From contig NZ_AUDO01000004.1 in the NCBI RefSeq assembly GCF_000425505.1, forward strand, positions 1 through 64,000: a stretch of DNA of 64,000 nucleotides, read 5' to 3'. Below the pieces are notes generated by a model. That model did not search any database. It was not told the origin of the DNA and was given only the letters and a program-made list of their open reading frames with translations. Shown one piece after another: positions 36,009 through 43,913 of this stretch; the first letter of the stretch is position 1, and every line of letters begins with the position of its first letter. The stretch is from Flavobacterium frigidarium DSM 17623 (GTDB lineage Bacteria > Bacteroidota > Bacteroidia > Flavobacteriales > Flavobacteriaceae). The translations under genes were made by a program, and so were the position numbers.

Positions 36009-37034
36009 ATGATAAATCTTAACCAACAACTCAAAAGAGTAGAAATTTCAAACTTTGAAATTGAAAATCAAATAGTATTCAACTATTTTGATAATCTTCC
36101 AGCCACCGAAAGAAACGAAAAGTTACTTCGAGCGGTATACATTGGTATCTTGGCACTAATGGAAGACCGTATTTCTTCTTTTCTAGCTAAAACGAACAAC
36201 GAGTTAGGAACTGAATTAGAAAGTTTGAAAATGATTTTTGAAATGAAAAAAGAACTTTTCTACAAGTCAGCTATCAAAGGAATTTTAGCCGAAGATGAAA
36301 TTGCAGAATTTTTGAATAATTATTTTCAAGAAAGAAAAATAAAAGACAAAGCTTTTTTAACAGGCAATACTGCTGGAAGTATACCGAAAAACAAAACTGG
36401 AGATATTATTTGTGAAATTAATGGTAACCCAGATTTAAAAATTGCTATTGAATGTAAGTTTGATAAAAGCGTTCGTTTTGGAAATATTGAAACCAAAGAT
36501 ATTTTTACTAGAAAATCAGATACAGCATGGAGTCAATTAATAGAGGCACAAGCCAATAGAGATGCTAAAGTGAGTTTGATTGTTTTTGATATTTCGTTAA
36601 TTGAAAATTCGATTTTGAAAAATTTTGAAAATGTAGGCTATATTCCAGAAATAGGATTTATTGCTATTATAAACTCTCAAAAAGGTGATTATTCTAATTT
36701 AACAATTGCATATATGCTTGCTAGGGATATTGCATTAAATGCAAAACCGATTGAATTAGAAAAAGATTTATTAGCAATTTTAGTAAATCGAATTATAAAA
36801 GACATCAATGAAGTTATAACTATCAAATCATTAGTTATAAATAACATTGAGAATAACAAAGCTATTTTAAAACAGCTTGAGAAATCAATTCTATTAATGC
36901 AGTTTAATCAAGAGTATCTAAGAAAATTTCTTATAGATGGAACCTTAACAAAAAAGGATTTATTAGATTATTACTCTGGAGAAACTGTAAGAGACAAATA
37001 CAAACTAATAGAAAAGCAAATAAATACTATCTAA
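36009..37034 (+). CDS. PD-(D/E)XK nuclease-like protein, fourth gene of the SIR2-HerA operon
   Basis: The 341-residue protein is not a family I can name. In its centre a nuclease-like core appears: GD at 131-132 in KTGDIICEI, then IAIECKFD with E148-C-K150, which fits D-x(15)-E-x-K of the PD-(D/E)XK fold. A downstream Gln in WSQLIEAQAN may complete the site. The N-terminal 110 residues are helical (coiled coil EIENQIVF to KELFYK), and the C-terminus is helical as well. It begins 3 nt after the KTSC stop. It may be the DNA-cleaving effector or a DNA sensor for the SIR2-HerA complex. Confidence 0.7.
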   Translation: MINLNQQLKRVEISNFEIENQIVFNYFDNLPATERNEKLLRAVYIGILALMEDRISSFLAKTNNELGTELESLKMIFEMKKELFYKSAIKGILAEDEIAEFLNNYFQERKIKDKAFLTGNTAGSIPKNKTGDIICEINGNPDLKIAIECKFDKSVRFGNIETKDIFTRKSDTAWSQLIEAQANRDAKVSLIVFDISLIENSILKNFENVGYIPEIGFIAIINSQKGDYSNLTIAYMLARDIALNAKPIELEKDLLAILVNRIIKDINEVITIKSLVINNIENNKAILKQLEKSILLMQFNQEYLRKFLIDGTLTKKDLLDYYSGETVRDKYKLIEKQINTI

Positions 37035-37064
37035 TTTATTTAATGAGGACAGATATTGGGGAGC

Positions 37065-37697
37065 CTAAACAAACTCCTCAATATCAAAATCTTCCAAATC
37101 ATTTTTATGCAAAAAAGAAGAACTAAAATCCGTCTCTGTAGAAAGTGTACCGTCTAGCAGCTTGGCTATTTTTTGAGAAGCATCTTCGATGGAATTTTCC
37201 AATAGGTCGAATAATTCGGTTCCTTGTATTTTCTGAAGAAAGACTGTTGCTGTTTCCTTTTGAGAGGGTCTCATTTTCTCTTTTTTTAAAAACGTTTTTA
37301 CAGTGCTTAGTTCTTCAAAGGTAACCCCTTGGGCAAAACCATTATCGCCATCGGATATTCCATAACTATTCCATTCTTCTTCCTCATTCTCAAAATCAGG
37401 TACATTTCCAAAAACTTCCTCTAGCTCTTCTTGTGGAATTTGTAATTCGACTTTAACTTCGTCGATTTCAATATCAAAATTATCATTATAATGATCTTCT
37501 TTTTGCACTTGACTGTCATAGGAATTCTTTGGCACAGAAAGGCTTCTTTGAGGCTTAGGCTGTCCCATAATATCCGGGAGACTAGAATTAACTTTCTGTT
37601 GCCTTGGCTGTTGCTTATGATATTTTTTAATGACAATTTTATCCTTTGCCAAAAGGAAAATGACGATGAGCAAACAAATTACAATTACAGATTCCAT
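37065..37697 (-). CDS. Conjugative transposon TraD-like protein (DUF4122 position)
   Basis: The 210-residue protein starts with a membrane helix (VIVICLLIVIFLLAKDKIVI). It continues with a low-complexity acidic region (LEEVFGNVPDFENEEEEW) and a C-terminal helical domain (SQKETATVFLQKIQGTELFDLL). I chose the ATG at 37697 (MESVIV), because the longer frame from 37778 overlaps the upstream gene. Position after the ParA and DUF3408 genes matches traD of CTnDOT-like elements. The convergent defence gene ends only 30 bp away. Confidence 0.7.
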   Translation of the reverse strand: MESVIVICLLIVIFLLAKDKIVIKKYHKQQPRQQKVNSSLPDIMGQPKPQRSLSVPKNSYDSQVQKEDHYNDNFDIEIDEVKVELQIPQEELEEVFGNVPDFENEEEEWNSYGISDGDNGFAQGVTFEELSTVKTFLKKEKMRPSQKETATVFLQKIQGTELFDLLENSIEDASQKIAKLLDGTLSTETDFSSSFLHKNDLEDFDIEEFV

Positions 37698-37719
37698 GCT
37701 ATTTAGTATTATACATTGT

Positions 37720-38124
37720 TTAAAAAATAGGCTTGTTTCTCTCATTAAAAAACTCCTGAATTTCGATTCCAAAATCATTAAAATGCTGTTCTAAAATGTT
37801 ATCGATGTAAGAATACAATGTTGTTTTCTCTTCCCTTGTCAATTGAACAATCCGAAGGAGTCGTTCGTGGTATTCAGGTCTTATGTACACAACTTTACCA
37901 CTACGACCAGACGGATATCTGTTAGTGAGAAATACTTCTTCATAATTCCGTTTCTTTGGGGCGGTTACACGAATTTTATCTTTAGGTTTATTTTCTTTAG
38001 CTTCGACACTTTGGCTTGTGTTTTTATCGTAGTTAACCGCTTCGTCCCCACTCATAATATTCATGAGGTAATCCTCATCTACAACTGGTTTTTGAAACCC
38101 TTTATGCTTTTTATCAGATTCCAT
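37720..38124 (-). CDS. DUF3408 protein (TraB/TraC-like conjugative transfer accessory)
   Basis: The 134-residue basic protein has a disordered Lys-rich N-terminus. The C-terminal domain is of DUF3408 type: VYIRPEYHERLLRIVQLTREEKTTLYSYIDNIL, of which the core is YIRPEYHERLLRIVQLT, resembling a ribbon-helix-helix DNA-binding fold. Such proteins follow the ParA-like TraA gene in Bacteroidota conjugative elements, as here, 12 bp after traA. They probably act in element partition or transfer control. Confidence 0.8.
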   Translation of the reverse strand: MESDKKHKGFQKPVVDEDYLMNIMSGDEAVNYDKNTSQSVEAKENKPKDKIRVTAPKKRNYEEVFLTNRYPSGRSGKVVYIRPEYHERLLRIVQLTREEKTTLYSYIDNILEQHFNDFGIEIQEFFNERNKPIF

Positions 38125-38136
38125 ACAAGAAAAGAT

Positions 38137-38904
38137 TTAAGGGTTTATGATTTTCAGAAATTCATTTACAAAAAGATCAAGCTTAGTTAACTTCATCAAA
38201 TTAGGCTCAGCAGGAAGCAGGCTAGATCTAAAAATATAATTACTAGTGTCATCCGTTTCCTTGCGAAAACGTTTACTATCCATTATTCTTGACTCCATAA
38301 TAGAAAGCCCTAATTCTTCTATTACACTTTGATAGGCCTTATACAAACTAGTCTTTTCCCTCCTATCCACTTGATTCCAAAACAACCAAAATTTTAAGTT
38401 CTTGTTCCCTCCATCTGTTTCTGGAAGTTGTAGAAATGCTTTGGCAAAGCCTAAAGTACTTTCTACTACCAAACGGTCGGCAGTAATAGGAGAAAAGATG
38501 AAGTCCATTGCTTTTAATGTGGTCAAAACGCCCTTGGTGTTGGCTGTTCCTGGAAGATCAAACAAAATAATATTCCAATCACTATTGGATTGATCTATAT
38601 ATTCTGACGCTTTTTCTAGCGCATTCTCGGCCTTACAACGAATGACAGGAAATGCTTTTTTATCAATCGTCTGAAACTGCTTCATAGCTGCTCTCTTATG
38701 ATACTCATTTTGCATCACCGTTTTAAGATCTCTATCTCTCATATTGCCGAGACTATGCTGCGGAAAATCACAATCCAAAACCAACACATTAAATCCCAAT
38801 CGATAGTGAAGCACACTAGCTAACAAGGTTGTCATTGTAGATTTCCCTACTCCACCCTTTTGGGTAGAGAAACTAATTTTTAAAGTTTTTTTTATTGTTT
38901 CCAT
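38137..38904 (-). CDS. traA: ParA-family ATPase (TraA of the conjugative element)
   Basis: The 255-residue protein has the deviant Walker A motif KGGVGKST near residues 16-23, the Asp in VLVLDCDFPQHSL, and Walker B-like IILFDLPGTANTKG. Length and motifs match the ParA-like TraA that begins the tra operon of CTnDOT-type elements. It probably positions or stabilises excised element DNA. Downstream are the DUF3408 and TraD-like genes. Confidence 0.9.
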   Translation of the reverse strand: METIKKTLKISFSTQKGGVGKSTMTTLLASVLHYRLGFNVLVLDCDFPQHSLGNMRDRDLKTVMQNEYHKRAAMKQFQTIDKKAFPVIRCKAENALEKASEYIDQSNSDWNIILFDLPGTANTKGVLTTLKAMDFIFSPITADRLVVESTLGFAKAFLQLPETDGGNKNLKFWLFWNQVDRREKTSLYKAYQSVIEELGLSIMESRIMDSKRFRKETDDTSNYIFRSSLLPAEPNLMKLTKLDLFVNEFLKIINP

Positions 38905-39614
38905 TACTTATAATTTTAAAGTTATCTATTTGCTAAATTGCTTTGCTGTACGGCTGCATGCCTTCTTGTATTTCTTTACAAGTTTTTGCCCTATTTATTT
39001 GCTTTAAGTATGTGCTTATCTACAATTGTAGATTCATACAATTTCCAACAACTATTTCTTGTTTATTGGTAATATGTACGCTCATTTGTTTTACTGCTTT
39101 TATGCTTTTACATTTTTATAGTTGTACAACTGTATCGTTTTATACTTTACTATTTTACTAAATACTTGCTTACTCCTAAACCTTGGTACTTGTGTTTGAA
39201 ATTGGATATAGAGTTACTTATAAATATCCTTTTACAACTTTGAAACAAAGAAAGCTGGTAACTCCAAACCATCTCAGAACGATGAACTCATTGGCGTTCA
39301 AAGGCAATGTTTGGCAATACTTACTACTACACCATTCTAAAATTCAATGATTTACTTTGTTATAGAAGTAAATAAATTAGAATATGAAAGGTCCAAATCT
39401 ATATTTGAATAAGAACTGGAACGGCTTAAAGCCGTTTTTCCCTGCTTTATTAAATCTGTTCCGCCGACAGGCGGACGGATTATCTGTTCACCAGAACAGA
39501 GCAAGTTGTGTTTTGAGGCACTCGAAATGAATTCCGTGCCTCAAAACAACTTGCCGCCGCCGCGGGGCTAAAAACTCCCTCCGAAGTCGGGGTTTTCTAA
39601 AAATTAAAATTGGA
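38905..39614. other. 710-bp divergent non-coding region with palindromes, includes probable oriT
   Basis: No supported gene lies between traA (minus) and the mob genes (plus). Perfect palindromes occur at 39018-39033 (ATCTACAATTGTAGAT) and 39120-39131 (AGTTGTACAACT). A dense set of hairpins at 39420-39597 is listed separately. A 72-codon Cys/Phe-rich frame at 38943-39161 looks like chance. Confidence 0.6.
39420..39597. other. oriT: Probable oriT region: cluster of inverted repeats before the mob genes
   Basis: In order: aacggct/agccgtt with T-run (39420-39436); tccgcc/ggcgga (about 39459-39474); ctgttc/gaacag (about 39484-39499); a near-perfect 19-bp inverted repeat gcaagttgtgttttgaggc.. (39501-39521) with its partner at 39536-39554; and ccgaagtcgg (about 39581-39590). 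Local G+C is much higher than around it. Position directly upstream of the relaxosome and relaxase genes is where mobilisation origins lie. Confidence 0.6.
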
Positions 39615-40061
39615 ATGATGATGGAGAATCAACAAAACAAAAAGCAACACAAAGGCGGTAGAAATCCTAAAAAGGATCCTAGCATCCACCGTTATGTTTT
39701 TCGATTAACAGACCAGGAAAATGCTAAATTCCTTTCTCTTTTTGAAGCTTCGGGAGCGGATAATAAAGCCCTATTTATCACTTCTCTCTTATTCGAAAAG
39801 CAAATAAAAACGGTAAAAGTAGATCTAGCAGCAATGGATTATTACATGCGCTTAACCACTTTGTACGGTCAATTTCGTGCTGTTGGCGTTAATTACAATC
39901 AAATTGTCAAGATATTGTATCGCAATTTTTCTGAAAAGAAAGCCGCAGCCTATCTCTTTAAATTGGAAAAACAAACGATCGAATTGGCTCAATTATGTCG
40001 TGCCATAACGCAATTAACAGCAGAGTTTGAATTAAAACATTTGAAAATAGAAGAAAAATGA
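39615..40061 (+). CDS. mobA: Relaxosome accessory protein (MobA of CTn elements, MobC-like)
   Basis: The 148-residue basic protein has a Lys-rich N-terminus and a ribbon-helix-helix-like region (HRYVFRLTDQENAKFLSLFE). It ends with the MobC-like helical segment GVNYNQIVKILYRNFSEKKA. The GxNxNQ pattern is characteristic of relaxosome accessory proteins that bind oriT with the relaxase. It overlaps the relaxase gene by 4 nt. Alternative starts are the second or third ATG in the run at 39615. Confidence 0.88.
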   Translation: MMMENQQNKKQHKGGRNPKKDPSIHRYVFRLTDQENAKFLSLFEASGADNKALFITSLLFEKQIKTVKVDLAAMDYYMRLTTLYGQFRAVGVNYNQIVKILYRNFSEKKAAAYLFKLEKQTIELAQLCRAITQLTAEFELKHLKIEEK

Positions 40062-41374
40062 TAGCAAAAATTGGGCATGGAGCAAATATAATTGGCGCAC
40101 TTTCTTATAACCAATTAAAAGTAAATCAAGAAAATGGATCAGTTTTATCGACTCATAGAATAAGAGAAACAGTCAATGGAGAGTTTACTGTTAACCAATT
40201 ATACCCTTCGTTCGAACCGTATTTAATGGCAAACATGCGAACAGAAAAACCTGTTTTGCATATCTCTCTTAACCCAAACCCAAAAGATAGTGTAAGTGAT
40301 GAAGACTTTAAAAAAATCGCACAAGACTACATGGAACTTATGGGCTATGGAGACCAGCCTTATGTTGTTTTTAAGCATACCGATATTGAACGAACCCACA
40401 TTCATATCGTTTCGACCTGCGTGGATCGTTACGGAAAAAAGTTGTCTGATTCCTATGAAAAATTACGTTCTATGAATGCCTGCCGTGCATTGGAACAAAA
40501 GTATCAATTGCTTCCTGCAACTGAAAAGAATCAAAATCCGAAGGAAGTAATTTTTAAACCAGTTGATTTTAAGGAAGCCAATGTGAAAAGTCAAATAGCA
40601 TCGGTAATTCGACATCTGCCAAAGTATTATCAGTATCAAAGTTTAGGAGCCTATAATGCACTACTTTCTCTTTTTAATATTACCGCTGAGCAAATAAAGG
40701 GTGAATTACACGGTCAGTCTAAGCAAGGACTTGTTTATTTCGCACTGAATGAAAAAGGAGAAAAAGTAACGAATCCGTTTAAATCCTCTCTTTTTGGAAA
40801 ACAGGCTGGTATGGATAGTTTGCAAAAGCATTTCGAACAATCGAAAGTAAAAATGAAAACAGCACCTGCTAAAGACATCCTAAAAAATTCGATAGAGGTT
40901 GCCATGCACACCACGAATAATGAAACCGATTTTAAGAAACAACTAGTCGATCAAGGAGTTAATACCATTGTTCGAAGAAATGATCAAGGTCGTATCTACG
41001 GAATGACTTTTATTGACCATGAATCACGCACTGTTTGGAATGGATCCCAGTTGAGTAAAAATTTATCTGCCAACGTTTTTAATGATTTATGGAAAAATGA
41101 AGGGAATCAGAAAGTTCAAAATGAGATACAGCATAACAAAACAATTTCATCCACAGGTCGTAAAAATGAATCCAAACCAGAAACAGAAAAACCACATGCA
41201 CTTTTTGATTTCCTTAATGGAAATCATTCAACACATGCTACTACTGATTTCGGACTTATAGAAAGCCTTGGAAGTTTACTACCAGTTACTCAAGGTGAAG
41301 ATTATGAAGAACAAGTATTTGCTAATCAAATAAAGAAAAAGACAAAACGTAACAATCAACGAGGCAAGAAATAG
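40058..41374 (+). CDS. mobB: Relaxase/mobilization nuclease (MobB-type)
   Basis: The 438-residue protein has an N-terminal relaxase domain with KIGHGANIIGALSYN, then HISLNPNP and DQPYVVFKHTD. The metal-binding HxH is at 114 and 116 in ERTHIHIVS. Around KLSDSYEKLRS lies the usual relaxase core continuation. The C-terminal half is less conserved and ends Lys-rich. It nicks oriT and pilots the DNA strand to the coupling protein. It overlaps mobA and is followed by the coupling protein after 104 bp. Confidence 0.93.
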   Translation: MIAKIGHGANIIGALSYNQLKVNQENGSVLSTHRIRETVNGEFTVNQLYPSFEPYLMANMRTEKPVLHISLNPNPKDSVSDEDFKKIAQDYMELMGYGDQPYVVFKHTDIERTHIHIVSTCVDRYGKKLSDSYEKLRSMNACRALEQKYQLLPATEKNQNPKEVIFKPVDFKEANVKSQIASVIRHLPKYYQYQSLGAYNALLSLFNITAEQIKGELHGQSKQGLVYFALNEKGEKVTNPFKSSLFGKQAGMDSLQKHFEQSKVKMKTAPAKDILKNSIEVAMHTTNNETDFKKQLVDQGVNTIVRRNDQGRIYGMTFIDHESRTVWNGSQLSKNLSANVFNDLWKNEGNQKVQNEIQHNKTISSTGRKNESKPETEKPHALFDFLNGNHSTHATTDFGLIESLGSLLPVTQGEDYEEQVFANQIKKKTKRNNQRGKK

Positions 41375-41478
41375 TTTAGCGAGACATTCAACGCCAACTG
41401 ATGCCAATAGAAGTCAATTGACTTAGATTCTTTTACGTTCGATCTACTTTCGCTCGTTACATTTTTAACTTTTTAATT

Positions 41479-43479
41479 ATGCAAGGAGAAGACGATTTAA
41501 GAGGACTCGCCAAAATAATGGCTTTCATGCGTGCTGTAAGTATCCTTCTAATACTCATGCACTTTTACTGGTTCTGTTATAGTTTTTTCTTAGAAAAGGG
41601 CTGGACGTTGCAAGTCATTAACAAGATACTGGGTAATTTCCAACGAACTGCAAGCCTATTCTCTCATACTATATACACCAAGATTTTTGCTTTGATATTG
41701 TTAGCTTTAAGTTGTTTGGGAACAAAAGGAGTCAAAAACGAAAAAATTAGTTGGTCAAAAATAGCTAGTGCGGTAATCGTTGGATTTATACTTTTCTTTC
41801 TCAACACAACATTGCTGAAGTTGTCCGCTGATTTAGCTATTTCGTTATATATTATGACTACTTCAGCGGGCTACATTTCCCTAATGATGGCTGGCGTTTG
41901 GATCACTCGAATACTAAGGACCAATCTTATGAGCGATGTTTTTAATAATGAGAATGAAAGCTTCATGCAAGAAACCAAATTGATGCAAAATGAATATTCC
42001 GTTAATCTGCCAACCAAATTTTATTACAAAGGCAAATGGAATGAAGGTTGGATTAATGTGGTAAATCCATTTCGAGCCTCCATCGTTTTAGGAACACCAG
42101 GATCTGGTAAAAGTTATGCCATTATAAACAACTATATCAAGCAGCACATAGAAAAAGGATTTTCGATGTACATCTATGATTTCAAATTCGATGATCTTTC
42201 TACCATTGCGTATAATCATTTACTAAAACATTCGGACAAGTATCAAGTTAAACCAAAATTCTATATCATCAACTTTGACGATCCTAGTAGAAGCCATCGT
42301 TGCAATCCCATCAATCCAGATTTTATGACTGACATCTCAGATGCTTATGAATCTGCTTGCACCATTATGTTGAATCTTAACCGCAGTTGGATACAAAAAC
42401 AAGGGGATTTCTTTGTGGAATCTCCTATTATATTACTAGCCGCTATAATCTGGTTTCTAAAGATTTATGACAATGGAAAGTATTGTACGTTTCCACATGC
42501 CATTGAATTGCTCAACAAGAAATATGTTGATGTGTTTACCATCCTTACTTCCTACCCTGATCTCGAAAATTATTTATCACCGTTTATGGATGCTTGGCAA
42601 GGTGGCGCACAAGATCAATTGCAAGGACAAATCGCTTCCGCAAAAATTCCGCTGTCTCGCATGATTTCCCCTCAACTCTATTGGGTGATGACTGGAGATG
42701 ACTTTTCATTGGACATCAATAATCCAGATGAACCTAAAATTCTTTGTGTGGGAAACAATCCCGATCGGCAAAATATTTATTCTGCTGCCTTGGGTTTGTA
42801 CAATTCCAGGATCATAAAACTAATCAATAAGAAAGGAAAATTAAAAAGTTCGGTGATAATTGATGAGTTGCCTACGATCTATTTTAGAGGACTAGATAAT
42901 TTGATTGCCACTGCTAGAAGTAATAAAGTAGCGGTCTGTTTGGGATTTCAAGATTATTCGCAATTGACTCGTGATTATGGTGATAAGGAAAGTAAGGTTA
43001 TCCAAAATACGGTGGGCAACATCTTTAGTGGTCAGGTTGTAGGAGAAACGGCCAAAAGCTTATCAGAACGGTTTGGCAAAGTATTACAGAAACGCCAGAG
43101 TTTAACTATCAATCGAAATGACAAATCAACCTCAATATCTACACAGCTAGACAGTTTGATACCAGCATCAAAAATCTCTACGCTTACGCAAGGTGTGTTT
43201 GTTGGAGCTGTTTCAGATAACTTTGACGAACGCATCGAACAGAAAATTTTCCATTCTGAAATTGTGGTTGACAATGAAAAAGTAGCGGCAGAAACGAAGG
43301 CTTATAAAAAGATTCCCGTTATTTTACCTTTCGTTGATGAAAACGGACAAGATAATATGAAAGTCGAAATTGAGGCTAATTACAAACAGATTAAGCGTGA
43401 TATTGTTCTAATTATAGAAAGTGAATTGGAACGCATTAAAAACGATCCTGATTTGCAACATTTGGTGCAAGAGGGTTAA
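41479..43479 (+). CDS. mobC: Type IV coupling protein (VirD4/TraG-like, MobC of CTn elements)
   Basis: The 666-residue protein has N-terminal membrane helices (about 18-38, 70-82, 95-115 and 123-150). The cytoplasmic ATPase follows: Walker A GTPGSGKS at 205-212, FVESPIILLAAIIWFLK, and Walker B VIIDELPTIY around 459-468. The TGQ-like GLDNLIATARSNKVAVCLGFQD segment is also there. It recruits the relaxase-DNA complex to the transfer channel. It closes the mobA-mobB-mobC set. Confidence 0.93.
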   Translation: MQGEDDLRGLAKIMAFMRAVSILLILMHFYWFCYSFFLEKGWTLQVINKILGNFQRTASLFSHTIYTKIFALILLALSCLGTKGVKNEKISWSKIASAVIVGFILFFLNTTLLKLSADLAISLYIMTTSAGYISLMMAGVWITRILRTNLMSDVFNNENESFMQETKLMQNEYSVNLPTKFYYKGKWNEGWINVVNPFRASIVLGTPGSGKSYAIINNYIKQHIEKGFSMYIYDFKFDDLSTIAYNHLLKHSDKYQVKPKFYIINFDDPSRSHRCNPINPDFMTDISDAYESACTIMLNLNRSWIQKQGDFFVESPIILLAAIIWFLKIYDNGKYCTFPHAIELLNKKYVDVFTILTSYPDLENYLSPFMDAWQGGAQDQLQGQIASAKIPLSRMISPQLYWVMTGDDFSLDINNPDEPKILCVGNNPDRQNIYSAALGLYNSRIIKLINKKGKLKSSVIIDELPTIYFRGLDNLIATARSNKVAVCLGFQDYSQLTRDYGDKESKVIQNTVGNIFSGQVVGETAKSLSERFGKVLQKRQSLTINRNDKSTSISTQLDSLIPASKISTLTQGVFVGAVSDNFDERIEQKIFHSEIVVDNEKVAAETKAYKKIPVILPFVDENGQDNMKVEIEANYKQIKRDIVLIIESELERIKNDPDLQHLVQEG

Positions 43480-43517
43480 AATAAATGACCCTAAATAGAA
43501 GAAATACTTTTTATATG

Positions 43518-43548
43518 TTTGTTATTATGTACATATTTGCTACTTTTG
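43518..43548 (+). promoter_or_regulatory. hipBA promoter
   Basis: TTTG at 43518-43521 and TACTTTTG at 43541-43548 are exactly 19 nt apart, matching TTTG-N19-TAnnTTTG. The start codon at 43574 is 25 nt downstream. A 10-bp palindrome TATGTACATA (43526-43535) lies in the spacer. Confidence 0.8.
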
Positions 43549-43564
43549 TTCATATTAATGAACA
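43547..43564. promoter_or_regulatory. Probable HipB operator
   Basis: tgttcat (43547-43553) and atgaaca (43558-43564) are perfect inverted copies with a 4-nt spacer. They overlap the -7 box and the transcription start, where a HipB repressor would block the promoter. Confidence 0.7.
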
Positions 43565-43573
43565 TTTAAAAAA

Positions 43574-43864
43574 ATGAACGCAAGAAAGCAAGTACTATTC
43601 CCAAAGCACCAACTCCTTTTAGAGCAAATGGGTGAGAATATTAAATTGGCTCGAAAAAGAAGAAAACTCACTGCAATACAAATTGCTGAAAGAGCCGATA
43701 TCGCTAGAACCACTTTATACCAAATAGAAAAAGGAAACTCTAGAGTGGCAATAGGTGCCTATTTTAATGTACTGAGAGTACTAGGTTTGCAAGACGATTT
43801 TTTAAAAATAGCTGCTGACGACGAACTAGGAAGAAAACTTCAAGACCTTGACCTATTAAAGTAA
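43574..43864 (+). CDS. hipB: XRE-family antitoxin/repressor (HipB-like)
   Basis: The 96-residue protein has an XRE helix-turn-helix: LARKRRKLTAIQIAERADIARTTLYQIEKG, of which TAIQIAERADIARTTLYQI is the HTH, at about residues 25-60. A short C-terminal tail follows. It sits 49 bp upstream of hipA, under a promoter containing a fitting palindrome. It binds HipA and represses the operon. Confidence 0.88.
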   Translation: MNARKQVLFPKHQLLLEQMGENIKLARKRRKLTAIQIAERADIARTTLYQIEKGNSRVAIGAYFNVLRVLGLQDDFLKIAADDELGRKLQDLDLLK

Positions 43865-43913
43865 TCCCTTGCTAGAAATAAATTAAACTGATCTCTTACT
43901 CAAAACACAAAAC

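Noticed and set aside
39018..39033. ATCTACAATTGTAGAT as a Cas12a-type direct repeat
   Set aside because: The end resembles such repeats, but it occurs once, is fully palindromic and has no array or cas genes nearby.
38943..39161. 72-codon Cys/Phe-rich frame upstream of oriT
   Set aside because: Low-complexity, no start context, and it overlaps palindromic regulatory DNA.
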